Of a stretch of DNA of 40,810 bases, positions 1 through 7,801 are shown in pieces; the stretch's first letter is position 1; each line of letters starts with the position of its first letter. The stretch lies in assembly GCA_016293435.1 (NCBI GenBank), contig JAEDEG010000009.1, positions 1 through 40,810 on the forward strand. Reading direction: 5' to 3'. The notes beneath the pieces are model-generated. The model was given only the letters and a program-made list of their open reading frames with translations. It was not told where the DNA came from and searched no databases. This DNA comes from Clostridia bacterium. GTDB lineage: Bacteria > Bacillota > Clostridia > UMGS1810. Both the position numbers and the translations under genes were made by a program.

Positions 1-844
1 CATTTATCTCTGCCTCCAATTCTTTTATTTTAGCATCAAGCTCTTTGCAGGCAATTATGTAATCTTCCTCCTTGGGAGCTGCTCCGTGCCATGCTGCGTT
101 ATTTTCCATATAGGACACGCCCTTACCCTTTGTGCTCTTTGCAATTACAGCTGTGGGCTTTCCTTTTGTTTCTTTAGCTTTTTTGAGTGCATCCTTAATC
201 CGGTCATAATCGTGTGCATCAATCACAATAACATTCCAGCCAAAGGCTTCGAACTTTTTGTCAATGGGCGTAGGGTTCATAACCTTGGTTATGTCTCCGT
301 CTATCTGCAAACCGTTGAAGTCTATAAATGCAACAAGATTGTCGAGCTTATAGTGAGGAGCAAACATCGCCGCTTCCCATACCTGACCTTCTTCGAGCTC
401 ACCGTCACCCAAAATTGTATATACTCTGTAAGATTTGCCATCGAGCTTTGCCGCGAGGGCCATGCCGTTGGCGGCACAAATTCCCTGACCGAGCGAGCCT
501 GTTGACATATCTACACCCGGAACACCCTTCATATCGGGATGTCCTTGAAGATAGCTGTCGGTTTTACGCAGAGTTGCAATATCCTCTGTTGGGAAAAATC
601 CCCGTTCTGCCAGGGCACCGTAGAGCGCAGGCGCACAATGGCCCTTGGATAAAACAAAACGGTCTCTGTTGGGATTTGAAGGATTAGTGGGGTCAACGTT
701 CATTTCATCAAAATACAAAACAGACAAAATATCGCATATAGAGAGTGAGCCGCCCGGATGACCCGATGCCGCATTATATACTCCGTCTATGACGTGTTTT
801 CGTATTTTGTATGCTGTAAGTTCCAGCTGTTTGTTGCTTATCAT
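1..844 (-). CDS. Transketolase, N-terminal (thiamine diphosphate-binding) subunit, 3'-truncated by window edge
   Basis: This is the pyrimidine/diphosphate-binding half of a split transketolase, which moves two-carbon units between sugar phosphates in the non-oxidative pentose phosphate pathway. The start is the ATG at 844-842, behind AAGGAGG. About 281 codons are visible with no stop before the left edge. Near the N-terminus are ASGHPGGSLS and LSKGHCAPALYG. The thiamine-diphosphate and metal motif follows as GDGELEEGQ, then FIDFNGLQIDG. The N subunit of split transketolases is usually about 270-285 residues, so only a few residues should be missing. The C-terminal subunit gene would be expected to the left, outside the window. 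It lies 35 bp downstream of mrnC and is probably the last visible member of the cysE-cysS-mrnC transcript. Identity is secure; operon membership is inferred from spacing. Confidence 0.93.
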   Translation of the reverse strand, partial: MISNKQLELTAYKIRKHVIDGVYNAASGHPGGSLSICDILSVLYFDEMNVDPTNPSNPNRDRFVLSKGHCAPALYGALAERGFFPTEDIATLRKTDSYLQGHPDMKGVPGVDMSTGSLGQGICAANGMALAAKLDGKSYRVYTILGDGELEEGQVWEAAMFAPHYKLDNLVAFIDFNGLQIDGDITKVMNPTPIDKKFEAFGWNVIVIDAHDYDRIKDALKKAKETKGKPTAVIAKSTKGKGVSYMENNAAWHGAAPKEEDYIIACKELDAKIKELEAEIN

Positions 845-879
845 ATTTCATAAACCTCCTTGGTTATCTGTTGCAAATC

Positions 880-1311
880 TTATTGTTTATCGTTTTTACC
901 TGCAGCCTCTATGCACATGCTTATGAGCTCTTCGAGCCGTTTGGTGTCTTTTTTGATATATGTATATCCTATCAGAGCTTCAAGTCCGGTTGCCGTGCGG
1001 TAGTCTATTATATCGGCATTTTTGGCACTGGTATAGGAATGAGCATTTCTGCCACGCTTATAAACTTCGGTTTCTTCTTCGGTAAGCTTGTCCATAATGG
1101 AATGAAATATGGCAGCTTGAGCCCTGGCGCTTACATAGTGTGTTGCCGCTTTGTGAAGTTTTGCTACGGGCATATTTACCGAATGCATAATATAGCTTCG
1201 GATGTAGAGCTCGTACACTGCGTCGCCTATATATGCCAAAGAAAGAGGCGAAACCTGATTTGGAGCTACTTTAATATCGAAATCAGCCATATTGGTTATA
1301 CTCTCTTCCAT
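880..1311 (-). CDS. mrnC: Mini-ribonuclease III (23S rRNA maturation)
   Basis: Mini-III is a dimeric RNase III-type nuclease without the double-stranded-RNA-binding domain; in Bacillus it trims the ends of 23S rRNA precursor. The 143 residues fit the family length of roughly 130-145. The catalytic signature is LSLAYIGDAVYEL (about residues 23-35), with acidic D30 and E34, and a second acidic helix near the C-terminus contains TGLEALIGY. The gene overlaps the end of cysS by 16 bp, and this adjacency is conserved in Firmicutes. The start is uncertain. The ATG at 1311 has only a weak GGCGGTG upstream, whereas an in-frame ATG at 1290, just after the cysS stop, would give a protein seven residues shorter beginning MADFD. 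Both suggest translational coupling to cysS. Confidence 0.92.
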   Translation of the reverse strand: MEESITNMADFDIKVAPNQVSPLSLAYIGDAVYELYIRSYIMHSVNMPVAKLHKAATHYVSARAQAAIFHSIMDKLTEEETEVYKRGRNAHSYTSAKNADIIDYRTATGLEALIGYTYIKKDTKRLEELISMCIEAAGKNDKQ

Positions 1312-2684
1312 TTTACACCGCCGCGGGTATCTTCGAGAGCTATGCCGGCATTTTTGAGCATATCGCGAATTTCATCGGCACGGGCAAAGTCCTTATTTTT
1401 GCGAGCGGAATTTCTCTCTTCAATCAAGGCTTCAATATCAGAATCAAGAAAATCGCCTTCTTTTTCTTCGCTAATACCCAAAACGCCCATAAGCTCGTCA
1501 ATCAGCTGTGCACCGTAATCCAACACCGACTTGGGTGTGCCTTCGTCAAAGTTGGTATTTGCATATTTTACGATATCAAATATGGCAGAAATTGCATCGG
1601 CAGTGTTGATATCATCATCCATGGCCTTAATAAATGCAGCCTTGAAATCATCAAGAGCATCAATCTGCTCGGGAAGCTGTGCAGTATTTGTGCTTTTTGA
1701 GCTTAGAAACTTAAGGTTATCGAGGCAGGTGTTTATGCGTTCAAGGCCGGATTTTGCCTGATTGAGAAGATCGTGGCTAAAATTTATGGGGTTGCGATAA
1801 TGAGCAGAAAGCATAAAGAATCTGATTACTATATATTCAAATTCTGCCGCAACATCTCTTACAGTGAAGAAGTTGTTGAGCGATTTGCTCATCTTTTTGT
1901 TGTCCACATTTATATAGCCATTGTGAAGCCAGTAGTTGGCAAAGGGTGCACAATTGGCACATTCACTTTGGGCAATTTCATTTTCGTGATGAGGGAAAAT
2001 TAGATCTTTTCCGCCGCTGTGGATATCTATTGTTTTGCCGAGATAGCGGTTTGCCATGGCACTGCACTCAATATGCCAGCCGGGTCTGCCCATACCCCAC
2101 GGGCTCTCCCATGCGGGTTCTCCGGGCTTTTGAGCCTTCCAAAGAGCAAAATCCATGGGGTCGTTTTTCTGCTCACCCACATCAATTCTGGCACCGGCTT
2201 CGAGATTTTCGAGAGGCTGATGTGAAAGCTTGCCGTATTCTTTGAACTTTTTGACACTGAAATACACATCACCGTCAACATTGTAGGCATAGCCCTTATC
2301 TTCGAGAGTTTTTATCAGAGCAATGATAGCGTCGATATTTTCGGTTGCTCTGGGATGAACTGTTGCCTCTTTGATACCGAGACCTTTGGAATCGATAAAA
2401 TACTCATTAATAAATCTGTCGGCAAGCTCTTTTACTGTGATATTTTCTTCGTTGGCACGCTTAATCATCTTGTCGTCTATGTCGGTAAAATTTTGAACAA
2501 AGCTTACCTCATAGCCGCGATATTCAAAATATCTTCTGAGCGTGTCAAATATAATAAACGGTCTTGCATTTCCTATGTGAAAGTAGTTGTAGACGGTAGG
2601 TCCGCATGAATACATTTTTACTTTGCCGGGCTCAATGGGAACAAATTCCTCTTTTTTGCCCGACATACTGTTAAAGAGCTTCAT
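1296..2684 (-). CDS. cysS: Cysteine--tRNA ligase
   Basis: This class I aminoacyl-tRNA synthetase charges tRNA-Cys. It has 462 residues, typical of bacterial CysRS. The HIGH signature appears as HIGN (residues 36-39), the usual form in this enzyme, and KMSKS is at 264-268. The zinc that selects cysteine is expected to bind C27, C207, H232 and E236, all present in CGPTVY, WHIECSAM and PHHENE. The ATG lies 14 bp inside the end of cysE and its GGAGG is inside cysE coding sequence, so the two are probably translationally coupled. The nearby serine acetyltransferase supplies the cysteine precursor O-acetylserine. The promoter upstream of cysE leaves only a short leader, so there is no room for a T-box here. 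Confidence 0.98.
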   Translation of the reverse strand: MKLFNSMSGKKEEFVPIEPGKVKMYSCGPTVYNYFHIGNARPFIIFDTLRRYFEYRGYEVSFVQNFTDIDDKMIKRANEENITVKELADRFINEYFIDSKGLGIKEATVHPRATENIDAIIALIKTLEDKGYAYNVDGDVYFSVKKFKEYGKLSHQPLENLEAGARIDVGEQKNDPMDFALWKAQKPGEPAWESPWGMGRPGWHIECSAMANRYLGKTIDIHSGGKDLIFPHHENEIAQSECANCAPFANYWLHNGYINVDNKKMSKSLNNFFTVRDVAAEFEYIVIRFFMLSAHYRNPINFSHDLLNQAKSGLERINTCLDNLKFLSSKSTNTAQLPEQIDALDDFKAAFIKAMDDDINTADAISAIFDIVKYANTNFDEGTPKSVLDYGAQLIDELMGVLGISEEKEGDFLDSDIEALIEERNSARKNKDFARADEIRDMLKNAGIALEDTRGGVKWKRV

Positions 2685-3375
2685 TTTTTTCTGCCTCCAG
2701 TTTTTCTATTTTTTTATTTAGTTCATCAATTTTGATATACATTTTACAAAGCTCCTGGCTTACGGGGTCAGGAATATGAATCTGGTCGAGATCGGCAACA
2801 ACCCTTTTGTTGTTGATACGCACCACCCTCGCCGGAACACCTACGCAGGTTGAATTTTCGGGAACCTCTGACAAAACAACGGCATTGGCTGCAATTTTGG
2901 AATTGCTGCCGACGGTGAACGGACCGAGAACCTTTGCACCGGTGCCTATCATTACATTGTCTCCTATTGTGGGATGTCTTTTGCCTTTATCCTTACCTGT
3001 GCCGCCAAGGGTGACGTTTTGATACAGAGTGCAGTTATCACCTATAACAGTGGTCTCACCGATAACGATACCCATACCATGATCAATGAAAAGACCTTTT
3101 CCGATTTGGGCACCGGGGTGAATCTCAATACCGGTCATAAACCTTGAAAACTGGGATATTGCACGGGCAATGAAGAAAAGCTTTGCTTTGTAGAAAAAAT
3201 GCGCAATGCGATGATTTGCTACTGCATGAATACCCGAATAGAGAAAAAATATTTCAAGTGGGTTACGCGCAGCAGGGTCACGCCCCATAATATGAGAAAC
3301 ATTCATTACGGCAAACACACAAAAGGCAACAAAATACAAACCTATTATTGCTAAAATTATGTACAGTGCTGTCAT
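2671..3375 (-). CDS. cysE: Serine O-acetyltransferase
   Basis: This enzyme acetylates L-serine with acetyl-CoA to make O-acetylserine for cysteine synthesis. The left-handed beta-helix hexapeptide repeats run through most of the protein, including IHPGAQIGKG, IDHGMGIVIGE with the catalytic Asp-His pair, and GDNVMIGTGAKVLG. GVPARVV closes the helix. I place the start at the ATG at 3375 (234 residues) because GGAGG at 3381-3385 lies just before it; the ATG at 3387 would put that ribosome binding site inside the coding region. The N-terminus is unusual: instead of the long helical domain of the enterobacterial enzyme it has a hydrophobic stretch of about 20 residues (ALYIILAIIGLYFVAFCVFA). Short SATs with such a lead are known in Firmicutes, and it may anchor the protein at the membrane. 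The C-terminal coiled tail overlaps cysS. Confidence 0.95.
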   Translation of the reverse strand: MTALYIILAIIGLYFVAFCVFAVMNVSHIMGRDPAARNPLEIFFLYSGIHAVANHRIAHFFYKAKLFFIARAISQFSRFMTGIEIHPGAQIGKGLFIDHGMGIVIGETTVIGDNCTLYQNVTLGGTGKDKGKRHPTIGDNVMIGTGAKVLGPFTVGSNSKIAANAVVLSEVPENSTCVGVPARVVRINNKRVVADLDQIHIPDPVSQELCKMYIKIDELNKKIEKLEAEKNEAL

Positions 3376-3415
3376 ATTATCCTCCATTTTATACTTATGT
3401 TGGCATACATTTATT

Positions 3416-3444
3416 ATTATATATTTTTTTTCGGAAAATTACAA
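3416..3444 (-). promoter_or_regulatory. Sigma-A type promoter for cysE-cysS-mrnC-tkt
   Basis: On the minus strand, TTGTAA (3444-3439), a 17 bp spacer and TATAAT (3421-3416) lie about 40 bp upstream of the cysE ATG. The expected 5' leader is only about 35 nt, too short for a T-box or S-box. Confidence 0.7.
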
Positions 3445-3476
3445 CTGTTTTTTACACAATTTTATAAGCAAATATT

Positions 3477-3505
3477 TTGACTTTTTATATAAATCGTGAT
3501 AAAAT
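3477..3505 (+). promoter_or_regulatory. Sigma-A type promoter for the small Cys-rich protein gene
   Basis: TTGACT (3477-3482), a 17 bp spacer and TAAAAT (3500-3505) precede the ATG at 3523. The -10 is only about 17 bp from the ATG, so the leader is very short, just enough for AGAGGTGG. It is divergent from the cysE promoter. Confidence 0.65.
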
Positions 3506-3522
3506 TAAAAAGAGGTGGTTAT

Positions 3523-3732
3523 ATGCGTATTAAAGGAACTTCAAATCCGGTATGCAAGCTATGCGGATATGCTTTTTTTGATTTGGAAAAAAATACATAT
3601 ATATGTAAGCTTACGGAAACGGAAACTGATGCTGACAATAAATGCAAAAAATTCAAATATGATATATTTAAGTATCAGCCAAGGAAAAAACCAAATTTTG
3701 ATAAATTTTCAAAAAAAGATTTTGAATTATAA
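3523..3732 (+). CDS. Small Cys-rich (zinc-ribbon-like) hypothetical protein
   Basis: I do not recognise a named family. The start is the ATG at 3523, six bases after AGAGGTGG, giving 69 residues; a longer frame beginning at 3496 would absorb the ribosome binding site and the -10 box. The protein has CKLCGYAFFD near the N-terminus, then YICKLTE, then DNKCKKFKYD. This CxxC...C...C arrangement could hold one zinc, although the third and fourth cysteines are far apart. The C-terminus is basic and aromatic (YQPRKKPNFDKF), which might bind nucleic acid. The last sense codon and the stop lie inside the first copy of the dispersed repeat. A good promoter, a good ribosome binding site and patterned cysteines make it likely to be a real gene. 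Function unknown. Confidence 0.7.
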   Translation: MRIKGTSNPVCKLCGYAFFDLEKNTYICKLTETETDADNKCKKFKYDIFKYQPRKKPNFDKFSKKDFEL

Positions 3733-3846
3733 CTAAATTAAGATGTCCCCCGCCTCTATAGGCGGCGAGTGACATCTTAATTTTTTCAGTGGGAGTTCAA
3801 TCTCCCACTGAAAACGTTGAATGACGCGGCTTTGCCGCTTATTGAA
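3727..3846 (-). repeat. Dispersed triple-hairpin repeat, copy 1
   Basis: This 120 bp copy is inverted relative to the other two (at 14647 and 40154). It contains three inverted repeats. Hairpin 1 has a perfect 13 bp outer stem (3735-3747 with 3771-3783) and an inner GC stem (CCGCC/GGCGG). Hairpin 2 is CAGTGGGAG/CTCCCACTG (3787-3810), flanked by T and A runs. Hairpin 3 has a GCGGC/GCCGC core around 3827-3838. It lies between two convergent genes, after the small Cys-rich protein and before the glf terminator. No target-site duplication is visible. Confidence 0.9.
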
Positions 3847-3860
3847 TTTTATATAATAAG

Positions 3861-3899
3861 AAAAACTCTCCGAAAATCCTTAAAATTTCGGAAAGTTTT
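3861..3899 (-). terminator. Rho-independent terminator of glf
   Basis: An imperfect inverted repeat (AACTTTCCGAAA pairing with TTTCGGAGAGTT on the minus strand) is followed by a T-rich tail (TTTTTC). It lies 12 bp beyond the glf stop. Confidence 0.75.
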
Positions 3900-3910
3900 G
3901 CTATAAAATA

Positions 3911-5008
3911 TTATTGAATTATTTTTGATGCGAGGTCGAGTGCCTCTCTTATGACAACGTGCATATCTAAATACCGATACATGCCGAGTCTGCCTCCGAA
4001 AATCACATTTTTCTCATTGGCGGCAAGGACTTTGTATCTATTATACAGTTCATTGTTTTTGTCGTCGTTTATGGGATAGTAGGGATCACCGTTTTGACTG
4101 AAATCGGCGGAATATTCCCTTGTTATAACTGTATGAGGCTGGGTGCCGAATTCAAAATGCTTGTGCTCAATTATACGGGTATAGGGCACATCGGCACAGG
4201 TATAGTTCACCACTGCATTGCCCTGATAATTTTCAATATTTAAAATCTCGGTTTCAAATCTAAGCGATCGGTATTCGAGCTTACCGAAACAATAGTCAAA
4301 ATATCGATCTATGGTACCGGTGAAGATTATTTGGTGAGCATAAGATGAAAGCTCTTCTCTATTGTCATAAAAATCTGTATTCAGCCTTACTTCACAATCC
4401 TCTAAAAGCTTTTCAAAAATCTTAGTATAGCCCCCTATCGGAATGCCCTGATAGTCATCGTTAAAATAATTGTTATCATATGTATATCTGACAGGTAGCC
4501 TTTTTATGATAAACGCAGGAAGCTCGCGGGGAGGCTTGCCCCACTGTTTGGTAGTGTAGCCTTCAATAAGCTTTTTGTATACGTCTGTGCCAACGAGGCT
4601 TATCGCCTGTTCTTCGAGGTTGACCGGGTCGGTTATTCCGGCATCGAGCCTCTGCTTTTCAATAATGGCTTTTGCCTCAGAGGGCGTTTTGATATTCCAT
4701 AGCTTGCTGAATGTATTCATATTGAAGGGCAGGTTATATATCTCATCGCCGTATACCGCAATAGGTGAATTGGTATAGCGATTGAATCGGGCAAAGGAAT
4801 TCATAAATTTCCACACTTCTTCGTCATTTGTATGAAAAATATGAGCTCCGTAGGCATGAACGTTAATTCCTTCTATATTTTTTGTATATACATTTCCGCC
4901 TATGTGATTTCTTTTGTCAATAACAAGACAGCTTTTGCCCTTTTGTGAAGCCTGCCGGGCAAACACAGACCCAAAGAGCCCCGCACCCACAACAAGATAA
5001 TCGTACAT
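3911..5008 (-). CDS. glf: UDP-galactopyranose mutase
   Basis: This FAD-dependent mutase converts UDP-galactopyranose to UDP-galactofuranose, the donor for galactofuranose in surface glycans. The 365 residues match the family. The FAD-binding Rossmann motif is GAGLFGSVFA at residues 8-17, followed by IDKRNHIGGN and HAYGAHIFHT. Downstream are YTTKQWGKPP, near the substrate pocket, and a C-terminal FGGRLGMYRYLDMH typical of the family. It lies 34 bp after the DUF6062-like gene, likely in one transcript, and is followed by its own terminator. No galactofuranosyltransferase is adjacent, so the sugar must be used by enzymes coded elsewhere. Confidence 0.96.
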   Translation of the reverse strand: MYDYLVVGAGLFGSVFARQASQKGKSCLVIDKRNHIGGNVYTKNIEGINVHAYGAHIFHTNDEEVWKFMNSFARFNRYTNSPIAVYGDEIYNLPFNMNTFSKLWNIKTPSEAKAIIEKQRLDAGITDPVNLEEQAISLVGTDVYKKLIEGYTTKQWGKPPRELPAFIIKRLPVRYTYDNNYFNDDYQGIPIGGYTKIFEKLLEDCEVRLNTDFYDNREELSSYAHQIIFTGTIDRYFDYCFGKLEYRSLRFETEILNIENYQGNAVVNYTCADVPYTRIIEHKHFEFGTQPHTVITREYSADFSQNGDPYYPINDDKNNELYNRYKVLAANEKNVIFGGRLGMYRYLDMHVVIREALDLASKIIQ

Positions 5009-5042
5009 TTTATCACTCTTTTCCTAATTTTGATATCAAGCT

Positions 5043-5780
5043 CTATATATTATCAAGCTTTTTTTGCTTTGGTTTAAATTCGCCGTTGAGCAATTTGCTT
5101 ACTCTAAGCAAAATATCTGACGGAAAATCTTTTTCTTTGCCGATATTGCGATAGTCAAAGCTGTTGGAAAAGCTCTGCAACTGCTCTTTAAGCTTGTGAA
5201 TCCGCTTTTTTTGCAGATCTATTATGGGTACAAAATATTTTTTAAACTCAGCATCAGAAAGCATGTTGGAGGCTGCGACAAAAAGCTTGGAAAAATGCTC
5301 CATACAAAACCCATCTTTAGAAAGAACCTTATCGATAAACCCCTGTTCTTTTTTGAGCATATATACAAAGGTATCAAAATACCTGCCAAAGGTATGGTCA
5401 ATACGGTCACATACGGCACAGGATGAGGCAACATCACTCAAGCTATCGGAAACGTTTTTCACCTCTGATTTTCCTTTTTTGAAAATACTTTTTTTGTGAG
5501 GTGACAAGTCAGTATCAAGTATTTTGCAAATTGAATCCAGATGAGTGTCCAATACAAGTGAAAGCGGCAGAGCCTTGCTCTGAGCATTGAGCTCACGAAT
5601 ATGTTTTTTGCAAAATCCGGTGCGATTGGTTATTATTCTGAAATCGGGCTCCATCATAGCCGGACCGACAGTATATCGGACAGCTTCGTGTTCAAGATCG
5701 GAATACATACTGCAAAAAGGACAAAAGCAATCTTTTTCAAGAATATCGTTTATAGGTATTGTATATATTTTTTCTTTCAT
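5043..5780 (-). CDS. DUF6062-like protein with a duplicated CxxC/CxxH module
   Basis: The 245 residues start at an ATG behind AAGGGGAA. From memory the opening (MKEKIYTIPINDILEKDCFCPFC is its general form) matches a Clostridia family annotated DUF6062, function unknown. The sequence shows an internal duplication: C20-P-F-C23 followed by GFCKKH (C57, H60), then C121-A-V-C124 followed by GFCMEH (C159, H162). The spacing between pair and triplet is 34 and 35 residues. Each unit could bind one metal ion or form a redox pair. The C-terminal third is helical and lysine-rich. No signal peptide is visible, so it is probably cytoplasmic. It seems co-transcribed with glf, but that link gives no clear role. 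Confidence 0.75.
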   Translation of the reverse strand: MKEKIYTIPINDILEKDCFCPFCSMYSDLEHEAVRYTVGPAMMEPDFRIITNRTGFCKKHIRELNAQSKALPLSLVLDTHLDSICKILDTDLSPHKKSIFKKGKSEVKNVSDSLSDVASSCAVCDRIDHTFGRYFDTFVYMLKKEQGFIDKVLSKDGFCMEHFSKLFVAASNMLSDAEFKKYFVPIIDLQKKRIHKLKEQLQSFSNSFDYRNIGKEKDFPSDILLRVSKLLNGEFKPKQKKLDNI

Positions 5781-5802
5781 GAAATTCCCCTTGTCAAAAT
5801 CT

Positions 5803-5830
5803 AAAATGGCTGTACAACGACAGCCATTTT
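5803..5830 (-). terminator. Terminator downstream of ribonuclease J gene
   Basis: A perfect 11 bp stem, AAAATGGCTGT/ACAGCCATTTT, with a 6 nt loop starts 10 bp beyond the rnj stop. A and T flanks on both sides mean it could act in both directions, but only the minus-strand genes need it. Confidence 0.75.
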
Positions 5831-5840
5831 AAAATATTAA

Positions 5841-7502
5841 TTATACTTCCATTATAACCGGCAAAATCATAGGCTTTCTCTTTGTTTCCTGATAAAGATA
5901 CTCGGAAACACGCGCCTTCATGCCGTTTTTGAGAGTAGTCCAATCTCTGATATTATTCTTTTCGCAGTTATTAAGAGATTTTTTGGCAATTAATTTTATA
6001 TCCTCTATCAAGCTTTCAGATTCGCGGACATATACAAATCCTCGTGAAATAATATCGGGACCCGCGATAACACTTCCGGTATCGGAAGAAATGGTTACAA
6101 CTATTACAATCAAGCCGTCTTCGGCAAGGTGCTTTCTGTCACGAAGAACAATATTACCCACATCGCCTACACCGAGGCCATCAACCATAACAAGACCTGC
6201 CTGCACGGTGTCAACACATTTTGCGCTGTCTTTGGTAATCTCCAGCACTTTTCCGATATCCATAATAAAAATATTGTTATTTTTAATTCCCATGAGGGCA
6301 CCGAGATCGGCATGTGTTTTGAGATGCTTATATTCACCGTGTACGGGAATAAAGTATCTGGGTTTGGCAAGACCGAGCATGATTTTGAGTTCTTCCTGAC
6401 ATGCGTGACCGGATACGTGAACGCTGGCGGGGTCATTATATACAACGGCACCCTTTTTGTAGAGCTCGTTTATAACATTGGAAACAAGCTTTTCATTTCC
6501 GGGAATGGGATTGGCAGAAATTACAACAAGGTCACCTTTTACAATTTCGACCTTTTTGTGATCGGAATATGCCATACGGTACAGTGCACTCATTGGTTCG
6601 CCCTGGCTGCCGGTGGTGATTATGGTAAGCTGATGAGGCTTATACTTCTTTATATCGTCGATATCAATGAAAGTATTTGCCGGAATCTTCATATATCCAA
6701 GCTCCGTTGCAACCTCAATAAGATTGATCATGCTCCTGCCTGAAACTGCTATTTTGCGACCGTTATTGACAGCTGCATTGATAATCTGCTGAATACGGTG
6801 CACATTAGACGCAAAGGTGGCCACAATTATTCTTGATTTAGTTGATTTGAACACGCTTTCCAAAGTAGAGCCAACAACCCTCTCAGACATTGTGAAGCCC
6901 TTTCGCTCAGCATTGGTGCTGTCGCTCAAAAGAGCAAGCACTCCCCTTTTGCCAAGCTCGCCAATGCGGGCAAGATCTATCATTTCGCCCTGAATGGGTG
7001 TGGTGTCGATTTTGAAGTCACCGGTATGAATCACAACACCGAGCGGTGTGTGGATAGCCAGTATAACCGCATCGGGAATGGAATGATTGGAACGGATGAA
7101 CTCAATCTTGAAGCTGCCGAGATTTACCGTATCTCCGGGCATAACTCTGTTTAACCTTGTTGAAGAAAGAAGGTTATGCTCCTTGAGTTTATTCTGAACA
7201 AGACCTAATGTGAGATTTGTACCGAAAATTGGAACGTTGATTTCTTTTAAAAGATAAGGCAGACCGCCTATATGATCTTCGTGTCCATGGGTAAGGACAA
7301 CACCCCTGATTTTGTCTTGATTTTTGATAATAAAAGAAAAATCAGGAATTACTATATCTATTCCGAACATTTCTTCATCGGGAAATGCCATGCCGCAATC
7401 GACTAAAATCATGTCGTTCCCGTATGAAAAGACGGTCAGATTTTTTCCGATTTCATTGAGACCGCCCAACGGAATAATCATTAATTTTGATTTTTTTGCC
7501 AC
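5841..7502 (-). CDS. rnjA: Ribonuclease J
   Basis: RNase J is a metallo-beta-lactamase/beta-CASP nuclease with endo- and 5'-3' exonuclease activity, central to mRNA turnover and rRNA maturation in Firmicutes. The 553 residues match the family. The zinc signature is THGHEDHIGG (residues 71-80; H72, H74, D76, H77). Further metal ligands appear in IRSNHSIPDA and HTGDFKID, and beta-CASP motifs in SDSTNAE and VHVSGHACQEEL. The start codon is GTG at 7502, ten bases after GGAGG; the next Met (residue 8) lies inside the conserved first strand, so GTG is preferred. It is a single-gene unit with its own promoter region and terminator. Whether it corresponds to J1 or J2 cannot be decided from this window; the symbol is provisional. 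Confidence 0.95.
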   Translation of the reverse strand: MAKKSKLMIIPLGGLNEIGKNLTVFSYGNDMILVDCGMAFPDEEMFGIDIVIPDFSFIIKNQDKIRGVVLTHGHEDHIGGLPYLLKEINVPIFGTNLTLGLVQNKLKEHNLLSSTRLNRVMPGDTVNLGSFKIEFIRSNHSIPDAVILAIHTPLGVVIHTGDFKIDTTPIQGEMIDLARIGELGKRGVLALLSDSTNAERKGFTMSERVVGSTLESVFKSTKSRIIVATFASNVHRIQQIINAAVNNGRKIAVSGRSMINLIEVATELGYMKIPANTFIDIDDIKKYKPHQLTIITTGSQGEPMSALYRMAYSDHKKVEIVKGDLVVISANPIPGNEKLVSNVINELYKKGAVVYNDPASVHVSGHACQEELKIMLGLAKPRYFIPVHGEYKHLKTHADLGALMGIKNNNIFIMDIGKVLEITKDSAKCVDTVQAGLVMVDGLGVGDVGNIVLRDRKHLAEDGLIVIVVTISSDTGSVIAGPDIISRGFVYVRESESLIEDIKLIAKKSLNNCEKNNIRDWTTLKNGMKARVSEYLYQETKRKPMILPVIMEV

Positions 7503-7801
7503 AAATATTATACCTCCGTTTTAAAAATTTTTCCGTTCATAAAATTAATTACAAATTTGTAAAATATCCGATCAAACCAACTTATGATATTATAACAGAT
7601 ATTTTATGTAAATAAAAGTCTTTTTTAAAAAAATAATAAAATTGTAATAAAACGCACAAAAACAAGGCCGATTAGTTTGGCTGAAACAATTCATACAGGA
7701 TTGGGTGTCGTATGTGCGCAAAGCTAACTTGCAAACTTAAATCTGCTTTTGTTTTGTTTGTAATATATTATGTTATTAGCCGAAGTTTATACTACTAAAA
7801 A
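7503..7801 (-). promoter_or_regulatory. rnj upstream region with extended -10
   Basis: This 299 bp gap separates xpt from rnj. On the minus strand an extended -10 (TGTTATAAT, 7597-7589) lies about 85 bp upstream of the GTG, without a convincing -35. The rest is AT-rich. I see no clear terminator for xpt: only a short GCC/GGC-ended repeat near 7670-7682. No conserved RNA element or ORF with a ribosome binding site is visible. Confidence 0.45.

Noticed and set aside
871..1518. 215-codon plus-strand frame over mrnC and the end of cysS
   Set aside because: It is antisense to two clearly identified genes and lacks a ribosome binding site.
3376..3480. T-box leader for the cysE-cysS operon
   Set aside because: The promoter leaves only about 35 nt of leader; no specifier or antiterminator stem is possible.
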